Below are positions 1 through 11,394 of a stretch of 64,000 bases of DNA, one piece after another. This DNA comes from Eubacterium sp. (lineage in GTDB: Bacteria; Bacillota; Clostridia; Oscillospirales; Ruminococcaceae), in the NCBI GenBank assembly GCA_022511265.1, contig JAFLRX010000004.1:59249-123248 (forward strand), read 5' to 3'. The notes under the pieces are model-generated. The model was not told the origin of the DNA, did not search any database, and saw only the letters and a program-made list of their open reading frames with translations. The position numbers and the translations under genes were made by a program. Position 1 is the stretch's first letter; the number at the start of each line of letters is the position of its first letter.

Positions 1-343
1 TAAGCTGGTCGGTGAACTTTACGATGTTGCGGTCGGTCACCTGTCGGGGGTGTACGCCGGTCTTTATCGCGGTGTTTTCGGTGGGCAGTCCGTACGCGTC
101 AAACCCTATCGGGAACAGCACGTTATAGCCCTCCAGCCGTCTCTTGCGGCTGACCACCTCAAGACCGGAATACGCCTTGATATGACCTATATGCATACCC
201 GCGCCTGACGGATACGGAAACTCTACCAGCGCGTAGAACTTAGGCTTGTCGCTGTTGTTCTTCGCCTCAAAGGTCCCATGCTCGTCCCAGTAGGTCTGCC
301 ACTTTTTTTCAATGCCGGCAAAATCATACTTGTTTTCGCTCAT
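1..343 (-). CDS. leuS: Leucyl-tRNA synthetase, N-terminal part (cut by window edge)
   Basis: Class I aminoacyl-tRNA synthetase that charges tRNA-Leu in the cytoplasm. Only the first 114 codons are present, starting MSENKYDFAGIEKKWQ and running off the left edge with no stop. The HIGH-type ATP-binding signature is seen as PSGAGMHIGHIKAYS near residues 46-60, followed by NVLFPIGFDAYGLPTE, which is typical of bacterial LeuRS. A purine-rich ribosome binding site (AAGAAAGGATGATATT) precedes the ATG. It lies behind a T-box leader whose specifier triplet reads CTC (Leu), which independently supports the call. Confidence 0.96.
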   Translation of the reverse strand, partial: MSENKYDFAGIEKKWQTYWDEHGTFEAKNNSDKPKFYALVEFPYPSGAGMHIGHIKAYSGLEVVSRKRRLEGYNVLFPIGFDAYGLPTENTAIKTGVHPRQVTDRNIVKFTDQL

Positions 344-380
344 AATATCATCCTTTCTTAAAAATCATGATTAAAATAAT

Positions 381-661
381 AAACGCCCGTCTCCCACTTG
401 GAGACGAGCCATGCCCGTGTTACCACTCCGATTCATGCACGGCTCGCGCCGTACACCTCAATGACACAAACATTTCGTTTGTGTGCCGTCCGATAACGGG
501 GACACCGCTGCGACCTAATGGTACTGAATACTTTCAGCCGCAAAGCTCCCGGGCGAGCTATTTCCCGTGCCGCTGCCGTCTCGCACCACGACGACTAGGG
601 TCGTCACCGACGGCTCTCTGAAAGCGGTTGGCGGGCTTTTTTCCCGTTCAACGCCGATATT
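381..661 (-). promoter_or_regulatory. T-box leader, leucine-specific, upstream of leuS
   Basis: Read on the minus strand, this non-coding leader has a stem I base (CTTTCAG with CTGAAAG), the AGAGAGCC motif just inside it, and a candidate specifier CTC at 555-557 placed directly before GCCCGGGAGC. The T-box sequence GGAGTGGTAACACGG lies near 415-431. A terminator hairpin (GTCTCC-AAGT-GGGAGAC with extended arms, 385-410) comes last, followed by a T-rich stretch. Uncharged tRNA-Leu should pair with specifier and T-box, favouring the antiterminator and leuS expression. The specifier was read by eye by comparison with the second T-box in this window, so it is likely but not proven. Confidence 0.9.
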
Positions 662-667
662 GTATTT

Positions 668-696
668 ATTATACACGGTTTTGCCCGCAATGTCAA
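668..696 (-). promoter_or_regulatory. Sigma-A promoter of the leuS T-box transcript
   Basis: On the minus strand TTGACA is followed after exactly 17 bases by TATAAT, a full consensus match, placing the transcript start at about 661 at the head of the T-box leader. Confidence 0.9.
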
Positions 697-718
697 GTGA
701 TTTAATTTCAATTCTTTA

Positions 719-747
719 TTGACTTATGGATAAAAAGCACTTATAAT
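719..747 (+). promoter_or_regulatory. Sigma-A promoter of the fucosidase/beta-galactosidase operon
   Basis: TTGACT, a 17-base spacer and TATAAT lie about 30 bases upstream of the AAGGAG ribosome binding site of the glycosidase operon. It is back to back with the leuS promoter. Confidence 0.85.
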
Positions 748-778
748 ATTTATAAAGTATAAAGCAAGGAGCGCGCCT

Positions 779-2197
779 ATGACACTTGACGAAAGACTGG
801 TACAAACAATTCCCGACAAGCGGCAGGTAGAATTTCAACAGCTGGAATTTTACTCCTTTGTCCATTTTACGGTAAACACCTTTACCGACAGAGAGTGGGG
901 CGACGGCACCGAAAGCCCGTCGATATTCGACCCCGCAAAGCTTGACCCCGAGCAATGGGTAACAGCAATAAAATCCGCAGGTATGCGCGGGCTGATACTC
1001 ACCTGCAAGCACCATGACGGCTTTTGCCTGTGGCCCAGCAAGCATACCGCGCATACCGTGGCAAGCTCTCCGTACAAATCAGGAAAGGGCGACATAGTAA
1101 AAGAGACCGCCGACGCCTGTAAAAAGCACGGGATAAAATTCGGCGTATACCTGTCGCCGTGGGACAGAAACTGTCCGCTGTACGGTCAGGGCAAGGCGTA
1201 TGACGATTATTTTGTCGCCCAGCTGACCGAGCTGCTGACCGAATACGGCGAGGTGTTCTCGGTGTGGTTTGACGGTGCCTGCGGAGAGGGTCCTAACGGC
1301 AAAAAGCAATACTACGACTGGGAAAGATATTATGCCGTGATACGCGAGCTGCAGCCCAACGCCTGCATCAGCGTATGCGGTCCTGATGTCCGCTGGTGCG
1401 GCAACGAGGCAGGCTATACCCGCGCCGCCGAGTGGAGCGTCGTGCCCGAGCGCGCGCGCGACAGCGAAAAGATAGCGGAGAAAAGCCAGCAAAGCGACGA
1501 TGAAGAATTCCGTCAGCGTAAGGTGGACGCGAGAGATTCCGACCTCGGCAGCCGCACCTTACTTGAAAACGAGGAAAAGCTGATATGGTACCCCGCCGAG
1601 GTGAACACCTCTATCCGCCCCGGCTGGTTCTGGCATGAAAGCGAGAACGACAAGGTGCGCCCGCTGGACGAGCTGATAAACATCTACAACAATTCCGTAG
1701 GCGGCAACGCGACCTTTCTGCTGAATATACCGCCCACAAACGAGGGCGTGTTCCACGAAAATGACGTCAAGCGGCTGAATGAGATAGGCGAGTATCTCAG
1801 CGCGGCATTCAGGACTAATCTCACCGATACGGCAATACTGACCGCCGACAGCTGCGACACAGCGCACACCGTTGACGGTGTGTTAAGCGATGATTACGGC
1901 ACATACTACCGCGCGGAAACAGGCAAAAACACCACCTCGATAACGGCGGTATGGGACAGCCCCGTCAATGTCGGCAACATAGTGATAAAGGAAAATATCC
2001 TTTGCAGTCAGCGGGTGGAGACTTTCACGGTAGAGGCGCGCGTTGACGGCGAATATAAAGAAATATACAAAGGCACAGTGATAGGGTACAAGCGTATCGT
2101 ACCGCTGACCGACATAAATACCGACAGCATAAGGATAAACATAACCGACTCACGCACCGAACCGACCGTAGCCTTTTTAGGCATATACGAAAAATAA
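779..2197 (+). CDS. Alpha-L-fucosidase, GH29 family
   Basis: Predicted to remove terminal alpha-L-fucose from glycans. Residues 1 to about 340 form the GH29 barrel: HHDGFCLW (78-85), GVYLSPWDRN (122-131) and WFDGACGEGPNG, in which Asp165 fits the family's catalytic nucleophile. Residues about 350-472 resemble a discoidin/F5-8C-like beta-sandwich often found at the C-terminus of these enzymes. No signal peptide or membrane segment is seen, so it should act on imported oligosaccharides. The AAGGAG site upstream supports the ATG chosen. It is followed after 12 bases by a GH2 beta-galactosidase and is probably co-transcribed. Substrate linkage cannot be read from sequence. Confidence 0.93.
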   Translation: MTLDERLVQTIPDKRQVEFQQLEFYSFVHFTVNTFTDREWGDGTESPSIFDPAKLDPEQWVTAIKSAGMRGLILTCKHHDGFCLWPSKHTAHTVASSPYKSGKGDIVKETADACKKHGIKFGVYLSPWDRNCPLYGQGKAYDDYFVAQLTELLTEYGEVFSVWFDGACGEGPNGKKQYYDWERYYAVIRELQPNACISVCGPDVRWCGNEAGYTRAAEWSVVPERARDSEKIAEKSQQSDDEEFRQRKVDARDSDLGSRTLLENEEKLIWYPAEVNTSIRPGWFWHESENDKVRPLDELINIYNNSVGGNATFLLNIPPTNEGVFHENDVKRLNEIGEYLSAAFRTNLTDTAILTADSCDTAHTVDGVLSDDYGTYYRAETGKNTTSITAVWDSPVNVGNIVIKENILCSQRVETFTVEARVDGEYKEIYKGTVIGYKRIVPLTDINTDSIRINITDSRTEPTVAFLGIYEK

Positions 2198-5218
<3,021 letters not shown>

Positions 5219-5232
5219 AAGCTGTGAAAATA

Positions 5233-5264
5233 AAAACGAACTCCTATAGGAGTTCGTTTTTTTT
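5233..5264. terminator. Bidirectional intrinsic terminator
   Basis: A 12-base perfect stem (AAAACGAACTCC / GGAGTTCGTTTT) with a TATA loop and T-runs on both strands lies between the convergent beta-galactosidase and HAD genes. Confidence 0.9.
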
Positions 5265-5293
5265 ATAAACTTTTTCAATTAGTCCTGTTCGTA

Positions 5294-5920
5294 TCAAAAT
5301 ATCACTTTAAGCTCGGACATGTTATTGACCGTGCAGTCAGCCTCATATTCGGAGCTTTGCGGGTGACCATACACCGAAAAGCCTTGTTTTACCCATACTG
5401 TTTTCATACCCAGCTTTTTGGCGGGATAAATATCGTTGTCCAATCTGTCGCCTATCATCACGGCGTTTTCGGGGCGGCAGGCGGCTTTGTCCAGCGCGCG
5501 GAGAAAAATCTCGGGGTCGGGCTTGGCCACGCCCTCCTCGGCGGAGGACAATACTACGCTTATGTATTTCAGCAAGTCCCAGCCCTCCAGCCGTTTTGCA
5601 GTACCCGCCGACTGATTGGCGATAACCCCGAGCTTATAGCCTTTATTAACCAGATACTCCAACACCTCCGCGGCATCGGGATAAGGGAACTCGTCCTCCT
5701 TGTGCCACGGCGTCATTTTCAGCCCGAAAAACTTTATCGCCTCAAGGTCGCCTTTGAGATTTTGCTTTTGAAAAAATATCCTCTTTTCGGTGAACTGTTC
5801 AAAGGATATATCCGTGCCTTCTATAGCGTCCCGTATACGGTGGGCGTACGCCTCGCTCTCATCAACAAGGGTTGAACCGACATCGAAAAACAACCACTGT
5901 ATATTTTCAAATCCTTTCAT
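5294..5920 (-). CDS. HAD superfamily hydrolase
   Basis: A 208-residue HAD-IA type protein, probably acting on a small phosphorylated or related substrate in the cytoplasm. Motif I reads FFDVGSTLVDE (nucleophile Asp13). The position of the usual second Asp is Gly15, so the canonical phosphatase acid/base residue is missing. Motif II is GVIANQS, motif III is the Lys in GVAKPDPEIF, and motif IV is MIGDRLDNDI. A helical cap spans roughly residues 20-85. It is the last gene of a leftward operon and ends at a shared terminator. The substrate cannot be inferred. Confidence 0.85.
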   Translation of the reverse strand: MKGFENIQWLFFDVGSTLVDESEAYAHRIRDAIEGTDISFEQFTEKRIFFQKQNLKGDLEAIKFFGLKMTPWHKEDEFPYPDAAEVLEYLVNKGYKLGVIANQSAGTAKRLEGWDLLKYISVVLSSAEEGVAKPDPEIFLRALDKAACRPENAVMIGDRLDNDIYPAKKLGMKTVWVKQGFSVYGHPQSSEYEADCTVNNMSELKVIF

Positions 5921-5929
5921 ACGTTCTCC

Positions 5930-6643
5930 TTAGCATTGTTTCGTCAAATCCTTAATTACCTCGCCCGCGATGATAAGTCCCACCACCGACGGTACAAAGG
6001 CGTTGCTGCCCGGTATCTGACGGCGTACCGACTGCTCTTCGGTGCTTTCCGCCGGGGTTATGGGCACCTCTTTGGAATAAACCACCTTCAGCTTTTTTAT
6101 CCCCCTGCGGCGCAGCTCGTACCGCATGACCTTTGCCAGCGGGCAGACGGAGGTCTTGTAGATATCCGTCACCTCAAACGCGGTGGGGTCCAGCTTGTTG
6201 CCCGCACCCATAGAGCTGATTATCGGCGTGCCCGCCGCCTGCGCGTTTTCCACCAACGCGATTTTACCCGTCACTGTATCTATCGCGTCAACAACATAAT
6301 CATATTGAGTAAAGTCAAACTCACCCGCCGTCTCAGGGGTGTAAAAGGTTTTATATGTATTTACCACTGCGTCGGGGTTTATTTCGGCAATACGCTCGGC
6401 GGCGACGTCAACCTTGTATTTGCCGACCGTCTTGCGGGTGGCGTATATCTGACGGTTGATGTTGGTCAGGCACACCTTGTCGTCGTCTATCAGGTCTACC
6501 GTCCCGACGCCGGAGCGCACCAGCGCCTCTACGGTAAATCCGCCCACCCCGCCGATACCGAACACGGCAACACGGGACGCGGCAAGCTTTTCCATGGCCT
6601 CTTTACCGAACAGCAGCTCGGTACGGGAAAATTGGTTAAGCAT
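5930..6643 (-). CDS. tcdA: tRNA threonylcarbamoyladenosine dehydratase (TcdA/ThiF family)
   Basis: An E1-like adenylating enzyme of 237 residues that, in the family, cyclises t6A in tRNA to ct6A. The nucleotide-binding glycine loop FGIGGVGG lies near residues 28-35, followed by DDDKVCLTNINRQIYA (ATP and Asn/Arg contacts) and the conserved DAIDTVTGK. The C-terminal region has the TcdA pattern PGSNAFVPSVVGLIIAGEV. A 9-base gap separates it from the HAD gene downstream. The t6A transferase tsaD is also in this window, though far away. ThiF/MoeB relatives are an alternative, but length and C-terminus favour TcdA. Confidence 0.88.
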   Translation of the reverse strand: MLNQFSRTELLFGKEAMEKLAASRVAVFGIGGVGGFTVEALVRSGVGTVDLIDDDKVCLTNINRQIYATRKTVGKYKVDVAAERIAEINPDAVVNTYKTFYTPETAGEFDFTQYDYVVDAIDTVTGKIALVENAQAAGTPIISSMGAGNKLDPTAFEVTDIYKTSVCPLAKVMRYELRRRGIKKLKVVYSKEVPITPAESTEEQSVRRQIPGSNAFVPSVVGLIIAGEVIKDLTKQC

Positions 6644-6675
6644 AAATTCCTCTCTCTTTTCAACAGCTTAATTCT

Positions 6676-7176
6676 CTATTCATCATACAACCCTTTTTGC
6701 AATCTGTCAAGGGTGTTCGGTCCAACACAAATCGGAAATTTCCCCGTGCATTCGATGGTCTGACCGTTCAGCATACCTGTATGTAACGAAATATGCCGGA
6801 ACTGCATCAGCACCAGCTCGTACCTCGTATACTCGCACTGCGGCGGCTTTTGCAGCAGCATTTCATCATTCAGTCCGTCGAGATAATCAAAGGTTTTCTG
6901 CTTTACCTGCGCAAGATAATCCAGTAAAAATTCATCGCCGAACTCCGCCGCGCAGTGGTTGTCGGGGTTGTCCATGCCGTCCTCATGAAAGTCAGGCTCG
7001 GTATAAATAAACGGATTGAAAAACCACTTATCCGCTGAGTGTATGGCGTGGTAAACATACCGCCACGCGGGCGTACCGCAGACGGGCGCATGGCGGTCAT
7101 AGGTCTTTATCGCTGTTTCAAGGTTTATGAAATTTGCCGCAGCCTGTCTTTTTATAATGTCACATAATTCATGCAT
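6676..7176 (-). CDS. DinB-fold (DinB/YfiT superfamily) protein
   Basis: A 166-residue four-helix-bundle protein of the DinB superfamily, whose members bind a metal through three histidines and include thiol-dependent transferases. Candidate ligands are His46 in VYHAIHSADKWF and His128/His132 in QFRHISLHTGMLNG, the classical spacing. No signal peptide is seen. It sits one base from the small Cys-motif gene upstream and about 30 bases from tcdA, so it belongs to the same leftward operon. The reaction is unknown. Confidence 0.75.
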   Translation of the reverse strand: MHELCDIIKRQAAANFINLETAIKTYDRHAPVCGTPAWRYVYHAIHSADKWFFNPFIYTEPDFHEDGMDNPDNHCAAEFGDEFLLDYLAQVKQKTFDYLDGLNDEMLLQKPPQCEYTRYELVLMQFRHISLHTGMLNGQTIECTGKFPICVGPNTLDRLQKGLYDE

Positions 7177-7177
7177 T

Positions 7178-7399
7178 TTATTTTCCTCTTACCGTAAACC
7201 GCAGTCCATCCTCGGAAAATCTCGCGCTCATATTGCGGCTGTCCCAAAACTGCGTAATATATTCCTTTATCTCATCGCTCGTCTTGTCCATCGCAAAACT
7301 CTGCCCGCCGCAGCTGTCGCAGAAATGCAGATCAACGCCGAAACGGTCGGATATTTCCTTTTTTATCTGCGCCGCGTCTGATAAGCTGATTATATCCAT
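7178..7399 (-). CDS. Small conserved-looking protein with CDSCGGQ motif
   Basis: A 73-residue cytoplasmic protein I cannot assign to a family. It starts MDIISLSDAAQIKKEISDRF and carries HFCDSCGGQSFAMD at residues 25-38, a CxxCGG pair that could bind metal or do thiol chemistry. It ends FSEDGLRFTVRGK. A good ribosome binding site (CAGGAGAAACAATT) precedes the ATG. It is the first gene of the leftward operon and abuts the DinB-fold gene, suggesting translational coupling. Confidence 0.7.
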   Translation of the reverse strand: MDIISLSDAAQIKKEISDRFGVDLHFCDSCGGQSFAMDKTSDEIKEYITQFWDSRNMSARFSEDGLRFTVRGK

Positions 7400-7472
7400 A
7401 ATTGTTTCTCCTGTATTGATATAGATTTATTTTATAGTCTATTCATAAAGCTATGCCGTTATACAAGTGGGT

Positions 7473-7539
7473 TTAAGCCGACTTGACCGATACATATTTT
7501 AACATAATACATACATGATGTCAAATCGGCACGGCTTAA
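7473..7539. repeat. Interrupted inverted repeat upstream of the ilv promoter
   Basis: TTAAGCCG (7473-7480) with CCGAT (7487-7491) is mirrored by ATCGG (7525-7529) with CGGCTTAA (7532-7539). The right arm stops two bases before the -35 hexamer, a position suited to a regulator site. Which regulator binds, if any, is unknown. Confidence 0.5.
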
Positions 7540-7541
7540 GG

Positions 7542-7570
7542 TTGACAAAAACCCGTAATAGTGATAGAAT
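7542..7570 (+). promoter_or_regulatory. Sigma-A promoter of the ilv-leu operon
   Basis: TTGACA, a 17-base spacer and TAGAAT lie about 50 bases upstream of ilvB. No leader hairpin of attenuator size fits between the likely start and the gene. Confidence 0.85.
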
Positions 7571-7628
7571 TATATAGAATAGGCGAAAAAATAAAAAAGA
7601 GAACTGCCAAAGGAAAGGATTGATAATT

Positions 7629-9323
7629 TTGAGCAAGCTGACCGGTGCGGATATAATCTGCGAATGTCTTATAGAGCAGGGAGTAGATACCGTTTTCGGC
7701 TACCCCGGCGGAGCAGTGCTTAATATTTACGACAGTCTGTATAAATACAGCGATAAAATAACCCATATACTTACCGCGCACGAGCAGGGCGCGAGCCATG
7801 CGGCGGACGGCTACGCCCGCGCGTCCGGCAGGACGGGCGTGGTAATAGCTACATCGGGTCCGGGTGCGACCAACCTGGTCACCGGCATCGCCACCGCGTA
7901 CATGGACAGCGTGCCGATGGTAGCCATCACAGGAAATGTTGCCTGTGCGCTGTTGGGTCTTGACAGCTTTCAGGAGGTTGACATTACCGGCATAACCATG
8001 CCGATAACCAAGCATAACTTTATCGTCAAGGACGTAAACAAGCTGGCAGATACCATACGCGAGGCGTTTTACATCGCCAACGAGGGCAGAAAGGGTCCTG
8101 TACTGATAGACGTGCCGAAGGACATCACCGCGCACGTGGCGGAGTTTGCCAACAAGCCGATAAAGCCCGTCACCGTAAAGACGGGACTGCATCAGGACGA
8201 CTGCATACAAAAGGCGGCGGAGATGATAAAGGAAAGCGCCCGCCCCTACATATACTGCGGCGGCGGAATAAACAGCGAGCATGGCGCGGCGGCGCTGAAG
8301 GTCTTCGCAAAGCTGGTGGACGCGCCTGTGTCCTCGTCACTGATGGCGCAGGGCTGCTTTGATCAGACCGACGAACACTATATAGGCATGCTGGGTATGC
8401 ACGGCACCGCGACCGCGGCAAAGGCGCTGAGCGAGTGCGACCTGTTCATCGCGGTGGGCACGCGTTTTTCCGACCGTGTTATCGGCGACCCCAACACCTT
8501 TGCGAAAAAGGCAAAGGTGCTGCATATAGACGTTGACCCCGCCGAGATAAACAAGAACATCCCCGCTTATCATAAGGTGATAGGCGACAGCGCGGACGTG
8601 TTGGAAAAGCTGTCACACCTGCTAACGCAGCAGTCACACACCGACTGGATAAATGAAATTTGTCGCAGCGGCAAAGAGCTGAACGTAAAGCAGCAGGGCA
8701 CGGCGGAATTAGACCTCACCCCGCAGCAATTGATAGAGACGCTGGACCGTCTGACCGACGGCGAGGCTGTCATCTGCACCGAGGTAGGACAGGCGCAGAT
8801 GTGGGCGGCACAGTATTATAAATACAAGCACCCGCGCCAGCTGGTGACCAGCGGCGGACTGGGTACGATGGGCTTTGGCTTGGGCGCGTCCATCGGCTCT
8901 AAGTGCGCGTTGCCAAAGCGCACGGTAATAAATATCGCGGGCGACGGCAGCTTTCATATGAACCTAAACGAGCTTGTCACCCTGTCAAAGCACAACATAC
9001 GCGTAATAGAGCTGGTGGTAAACAACAGCGTGCTGGGCATGGTGCGCCAGTGGCAGAGACTGTTTTATGACAAGCATTTCTCACAGACCACCCTTGACCG
9101 CCCCACCGATTATGTTAAGCTGGGCGAGGCGTTCGGTATAAAGTCGTTCTCGCTGACAAAGGCGGCGGACTGTGAGGAAGTGTTAAAGCAGGCGCTGGAG
9201 ATATCCGAGACCGCCCCCGTACTGATAGAGGCGCGTATCGACAGAGACATAAACGTACTGCCGATGGTACCTGCGGGCAAGCCGATAAGCGAGCCGATAC
9301 TTGACATTGAGATAGACGACTGA
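7629..9323 (+). CDS. ilvB: Acetolactate synthase, large catalytic subunit
   Basis: ThDP-dependent enzyme condensing two pyruvates to acetolactate (valine/leucine), or pyruvate with 2-oxobutanoate (isoleucine). It has the N-terminal Pyr domain (GYPGGAVLNIYDS; catalytic Glu in AHEQGASHAADGYAR), a central FAD-binding domain and the C-terminal PP domain with the ThDP motif GDGSFHMN and NNSVLGMVRQWQ. About 564 residues is the normal length. I chose the TTG at 7629 because the AGGAAAGG site then has about 10 bases of spacing; an in-frame TTG at 7620 is too close. It is first in the ilvBN-cimA-leuCDB operon. Confidence 0.97.
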   Translation: MSKLTGADIICECLIEQGVDTVFGYPGGAVLNIYDSLYKYSDKITHILTAHEQGASHAADGYARASGRTGVVIATSGPGATNLVTGIATAYMDSVPMVAITGNVACALLGLDSFQEVDITGITMPITKHNFIVKDVNKLADTIREAFYIANEGRKGPVLIDVPKDITAHVAEFANKPIKPVTVKTGLHQDDCIQKAAEMIKESARPYIYCGGGINSEHGAAALKVFAKLVDAPVSSSLMAQGCFDQTDEHYIGMLGMHGTATAAKALSECDLFIAVGTRFSDRVIGDPNTFAKKAKVLHIDVDPAEINKNIPAYHKVIGDSADVLEKLSHLLTQQSHTDWINEICRSGKELNVKQQGTAELDLTPQQLIETLDRLTDGEAVICTEVGQAQMWAAQYYKYKHPRQLVTSGGLGTMGFGLGASIGSKCALPKRTVINIAGDGSFHMNLNELVTLSKHNIRVIELVVNNSVLGMVRQWQRLFYDKHFSQTTLDRPTDYVKLGEAFGIKSFSLTKAADCEEVLKQALEISETAPVLIEARIDRDINVLPMVPAGKPISEPILDIEIDD

Positions 9324-9337
9324 TTGGAGGTCTGAAT

Positions 9338-9808
9338 ATGCAGCAATATGTATTATCGGTGCTGGTAGACAACAGCATCGGCGTACTCGGACGGGTGACG
9401 GGTCTGTTCAGCCGCCGCGGGTACAATATAAAGAGCCTTAACGTGGCGGAGACCGAAAACCCCGAGCTGTCCCGTATGACGATAGTCACCGAGGGAGACA
9501 GCCGCACGATAGAGCAGATAGAAAAGCAGCTGTTAAAGCTGTACGACGTATCCGAGGTAAAGATACTGCACGACGCGGTATGCAGAGAGCATATACTTAT
9601 CCGCGCGGGCAACTCTCCCTCGTCACGTCAGCCGATAATCGAGATAGCAAACCTGTTCCGCGCCAAGGTGGTAAACGTGGGCGAGGACAGCCTGATGTTA
9701 GAGCTGACAGGCGAGCCGGAGAAGATAAACTCGTTTATCGGGCTGTTAAGGCCGTTCAAGATAGACAAGATCGTCCGCACCGGTATCTGCGCGCTGGAGC
9801 GCGACTGA
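9338..9808 (+). CDS. ilvN: Acetolactate synthase, small regulatory subunit
   Basis: Regulatory partner of IlvB, 156 residues. The N-terminal ACT domain (VLVDNSIGVLGRVTGLFSRRGYNIKSL) binds the feedback effector valine in the family. The C-terminal half (HILIRAGNSPSSRQPI... GLLRPFKIDKIVRTG) activates the large subunit. GGAGG precedes the ATG, 14 bases after ilvB ends. Its stop lies one base before the next start, so translation is likely coupled to cimA. Confidence 0.96.
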   Translation: MQQYVLSVLVDNSIGVLGRVTGLFSRRGYNIKSLNVAETENPELSRMTIVTEGDSRTIEQIEKQLLKLYDVSEVKILHDAVCREHILIRAGNSPSSRQPIIEIANLFRAKVVNVGEDSLMLELTGEPEKINSFIGLLRPFKIDKIVRTGICALERD

Positions 9809-9809
9809 T

Positions 9810-11378
9810 ATGGCGCGCAAAAAGGTCGAGCTGTTCGACTCTACGCTGAGAGACGGCGCGCAGGGACAGGGGATAAGCTTTTCGACCGATGACAAGCTGA
9901 AGATATTCGCCGCGCTGGATAGGTTCGGCATTGACTATATCGAGGCGGGCAACCCGTTTTCCAACCCGAAGGATCTTGAGTTTTTCAAGAGCGTGAGATC
10001 CTCTTACGGGGCGAAGGCGGTGGCATTCGGCTCGACGGCGAGAAAAGGCGTCGCCGCAAAGGACGACGAAAACGTCGCCGCACTGATAAAGGCGGACACC
10101 TCTCATGTCGCGGTGTTCGGCAAGGCGTGGGATATGCAGGTGACCGATATAATCGGCGCGTCGCTTGAAGAAAACCTCGCGATGATAACCGACACCGTAC
10201 AGTATCTGAAAAGCCGCGGCAAGGCGGTGATATTTGACGCGGAGCATTTCTTTGACGGGTATAAGGCTAACCCCGATTATTCGCTGGAGGTGCTGAAGGC
10301 CGCGCAAAAGGCGGGCGCGTCGGTGATAGCGTTATGCGACACCCGCGGCGGCTGTATGCCGGAGGAGATAACCGCGGCAGTCAAGGCGGCTGGCAAGATA
10401 TGCGACGTAGGCTTGGGCATACACTGTCACAACGACTGCGGCTGCGCGGTGGCGAACACCCTTGCGGCATACCGCGCGGGGGCAAGCCATATACAAGGCA
10501 CGTTTATAGGAATAGGCGAGCGGTGCGGCAACGCAAACCTTGCGACCATAACCGCAAACCTACAGCTGAAATACAACGTCTCGGCAGTCAGCGAGGCACA
10601 ATTGCAGACGCTGACCGAGACGGCAAGATACATCGCCGAGGTGGCAAATATCAAGCTGCCGGGCACAGCGCCGTATGTCGGGGGCTCGGCATTTGCGCAT
10701 AAGGGCGGCATGCACGCGGACGGCGTGGTGAAAAACCCTGCCAGCTTTGAGCATACCGCGCCTGACGCTGTCGGCAACGAGCGCAGACTGCCGCTGTCGG
10801 AGGTATCAGGCAGGGCGGCGATACTGTCCGCGATAAAGCGGTTCGACCCGTCGCTTGACAAAAACAGCCCCGAGACAAAGGCGATAGCCGCAAAGCTGAA
10901 AAAGCTGGAGCAGGGCGGCTTTCAGTTTGAGGCGGCGTCGGCAAGCTTTGATATGATGGTACTGCGCGAGCTGGGCAAGTTCACCCCGCATTTTGAGATA
11001 GACCATTTCAAGGTCATCTCCTCGCAGGGTCATGACGGAGCGGAGAAAGCCAACGCGGTGATAAAGATAAAGGTCGGCGACAGCTATGAGATAACCGCCG
11101 ACGAAGGCGACGGTCCCGTCAACGCGATAGACAAGGCGCTGAGAAAGGCGCTGGAGGTATTCTACCCCGAGCTGTCGCGGATGCATCTGATAGACTATAA
11201 GGTAAGAGTTATCGGCGGTGCCGATACCGCCGCAATAACAAGGGTGCTGATAGAGAGCAGCGACGGAAACGACGTATGGACCACCGTCGGCGCGTCGGAG
11301 GACATCATCAGCGCGAGCGTATCGGCACTGACAGATTCGTTGGAATATATGCTGCTGAAAAGCAATAACCACATATAA
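9810..11378 (+). CDS. cimA: (R)-citramalate synthase
   Basis: Claisen-condensing enzyme of the LeuA/homocitrate family, predicted to join pyruvate and acetyl-CoA to citramalate, the threonine-independent route to 2-oxobutanoate and isoleucine. The opening [18 protein letters not shown] is the CimA variant of the family motif, followed by [16 protein letters not shown], the metal motif HCHNDCGCA and [13 protein letters not shown]. The C-terminal regulatory dimer domain covers roughly residues 390-520. At 522 residues it fits CimA. The neighbours leuC, leuD and leuB can process citramalate as well as isopropylmalate. A separate isopropylmalate synthase is not seen here. Confidence 0.9.
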   Translation: MARKKVELFDSTLRDGAQGQGISFSTDDKLKIFAALDRFGIDYIEAGNPFSNPKDLEFFKSVRSSYGAKAVAFGSTARKGVAAKDDENVAALIKADTSHVAVFGKAWDMQVTDIIGASLEENLAMITDTVQYLKSRGKAVIFDAEHFFDGYKANPDYSLEVLKAAQKAGASVIALCDTRGGCMPEEITAAVKAAGKICDVGLGIHCHNDCGCAVANTLAAYRAGASHIQGTFIGIGERCGNANLATITANLQLKYNVSAVSEAQLQTLTETARYIAEVANIKLPGTAPYVGGSAFAHKGGMHADGVVKNPASFEHTAPDAVGNERRLPLSEVSGRAAILSAIKRFDPSLDKNSPETKAIAAKLKKLEQGGFQFEAASASFDMMVLRELGKFTPHFEIDHFKVISSQGHDGAEKANAVIKIKVGDSYEITADEGDGPVNAIDKALRKALEVFYPELSRMHLIDYKVRVIGGADTAAITRVLIESSDGNDVWTTVGASEDIISASVSALTDSLEYMLLKSNNHI

Positions 11379-11394
11379 AGAAAGGAAGATCATA

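Noticed and set aside
367..621. 84-codon open frame on the plus strand
   Set aside because: It lies wholly within the minus-strand leucine T-box leader and has no ribosome binding site.
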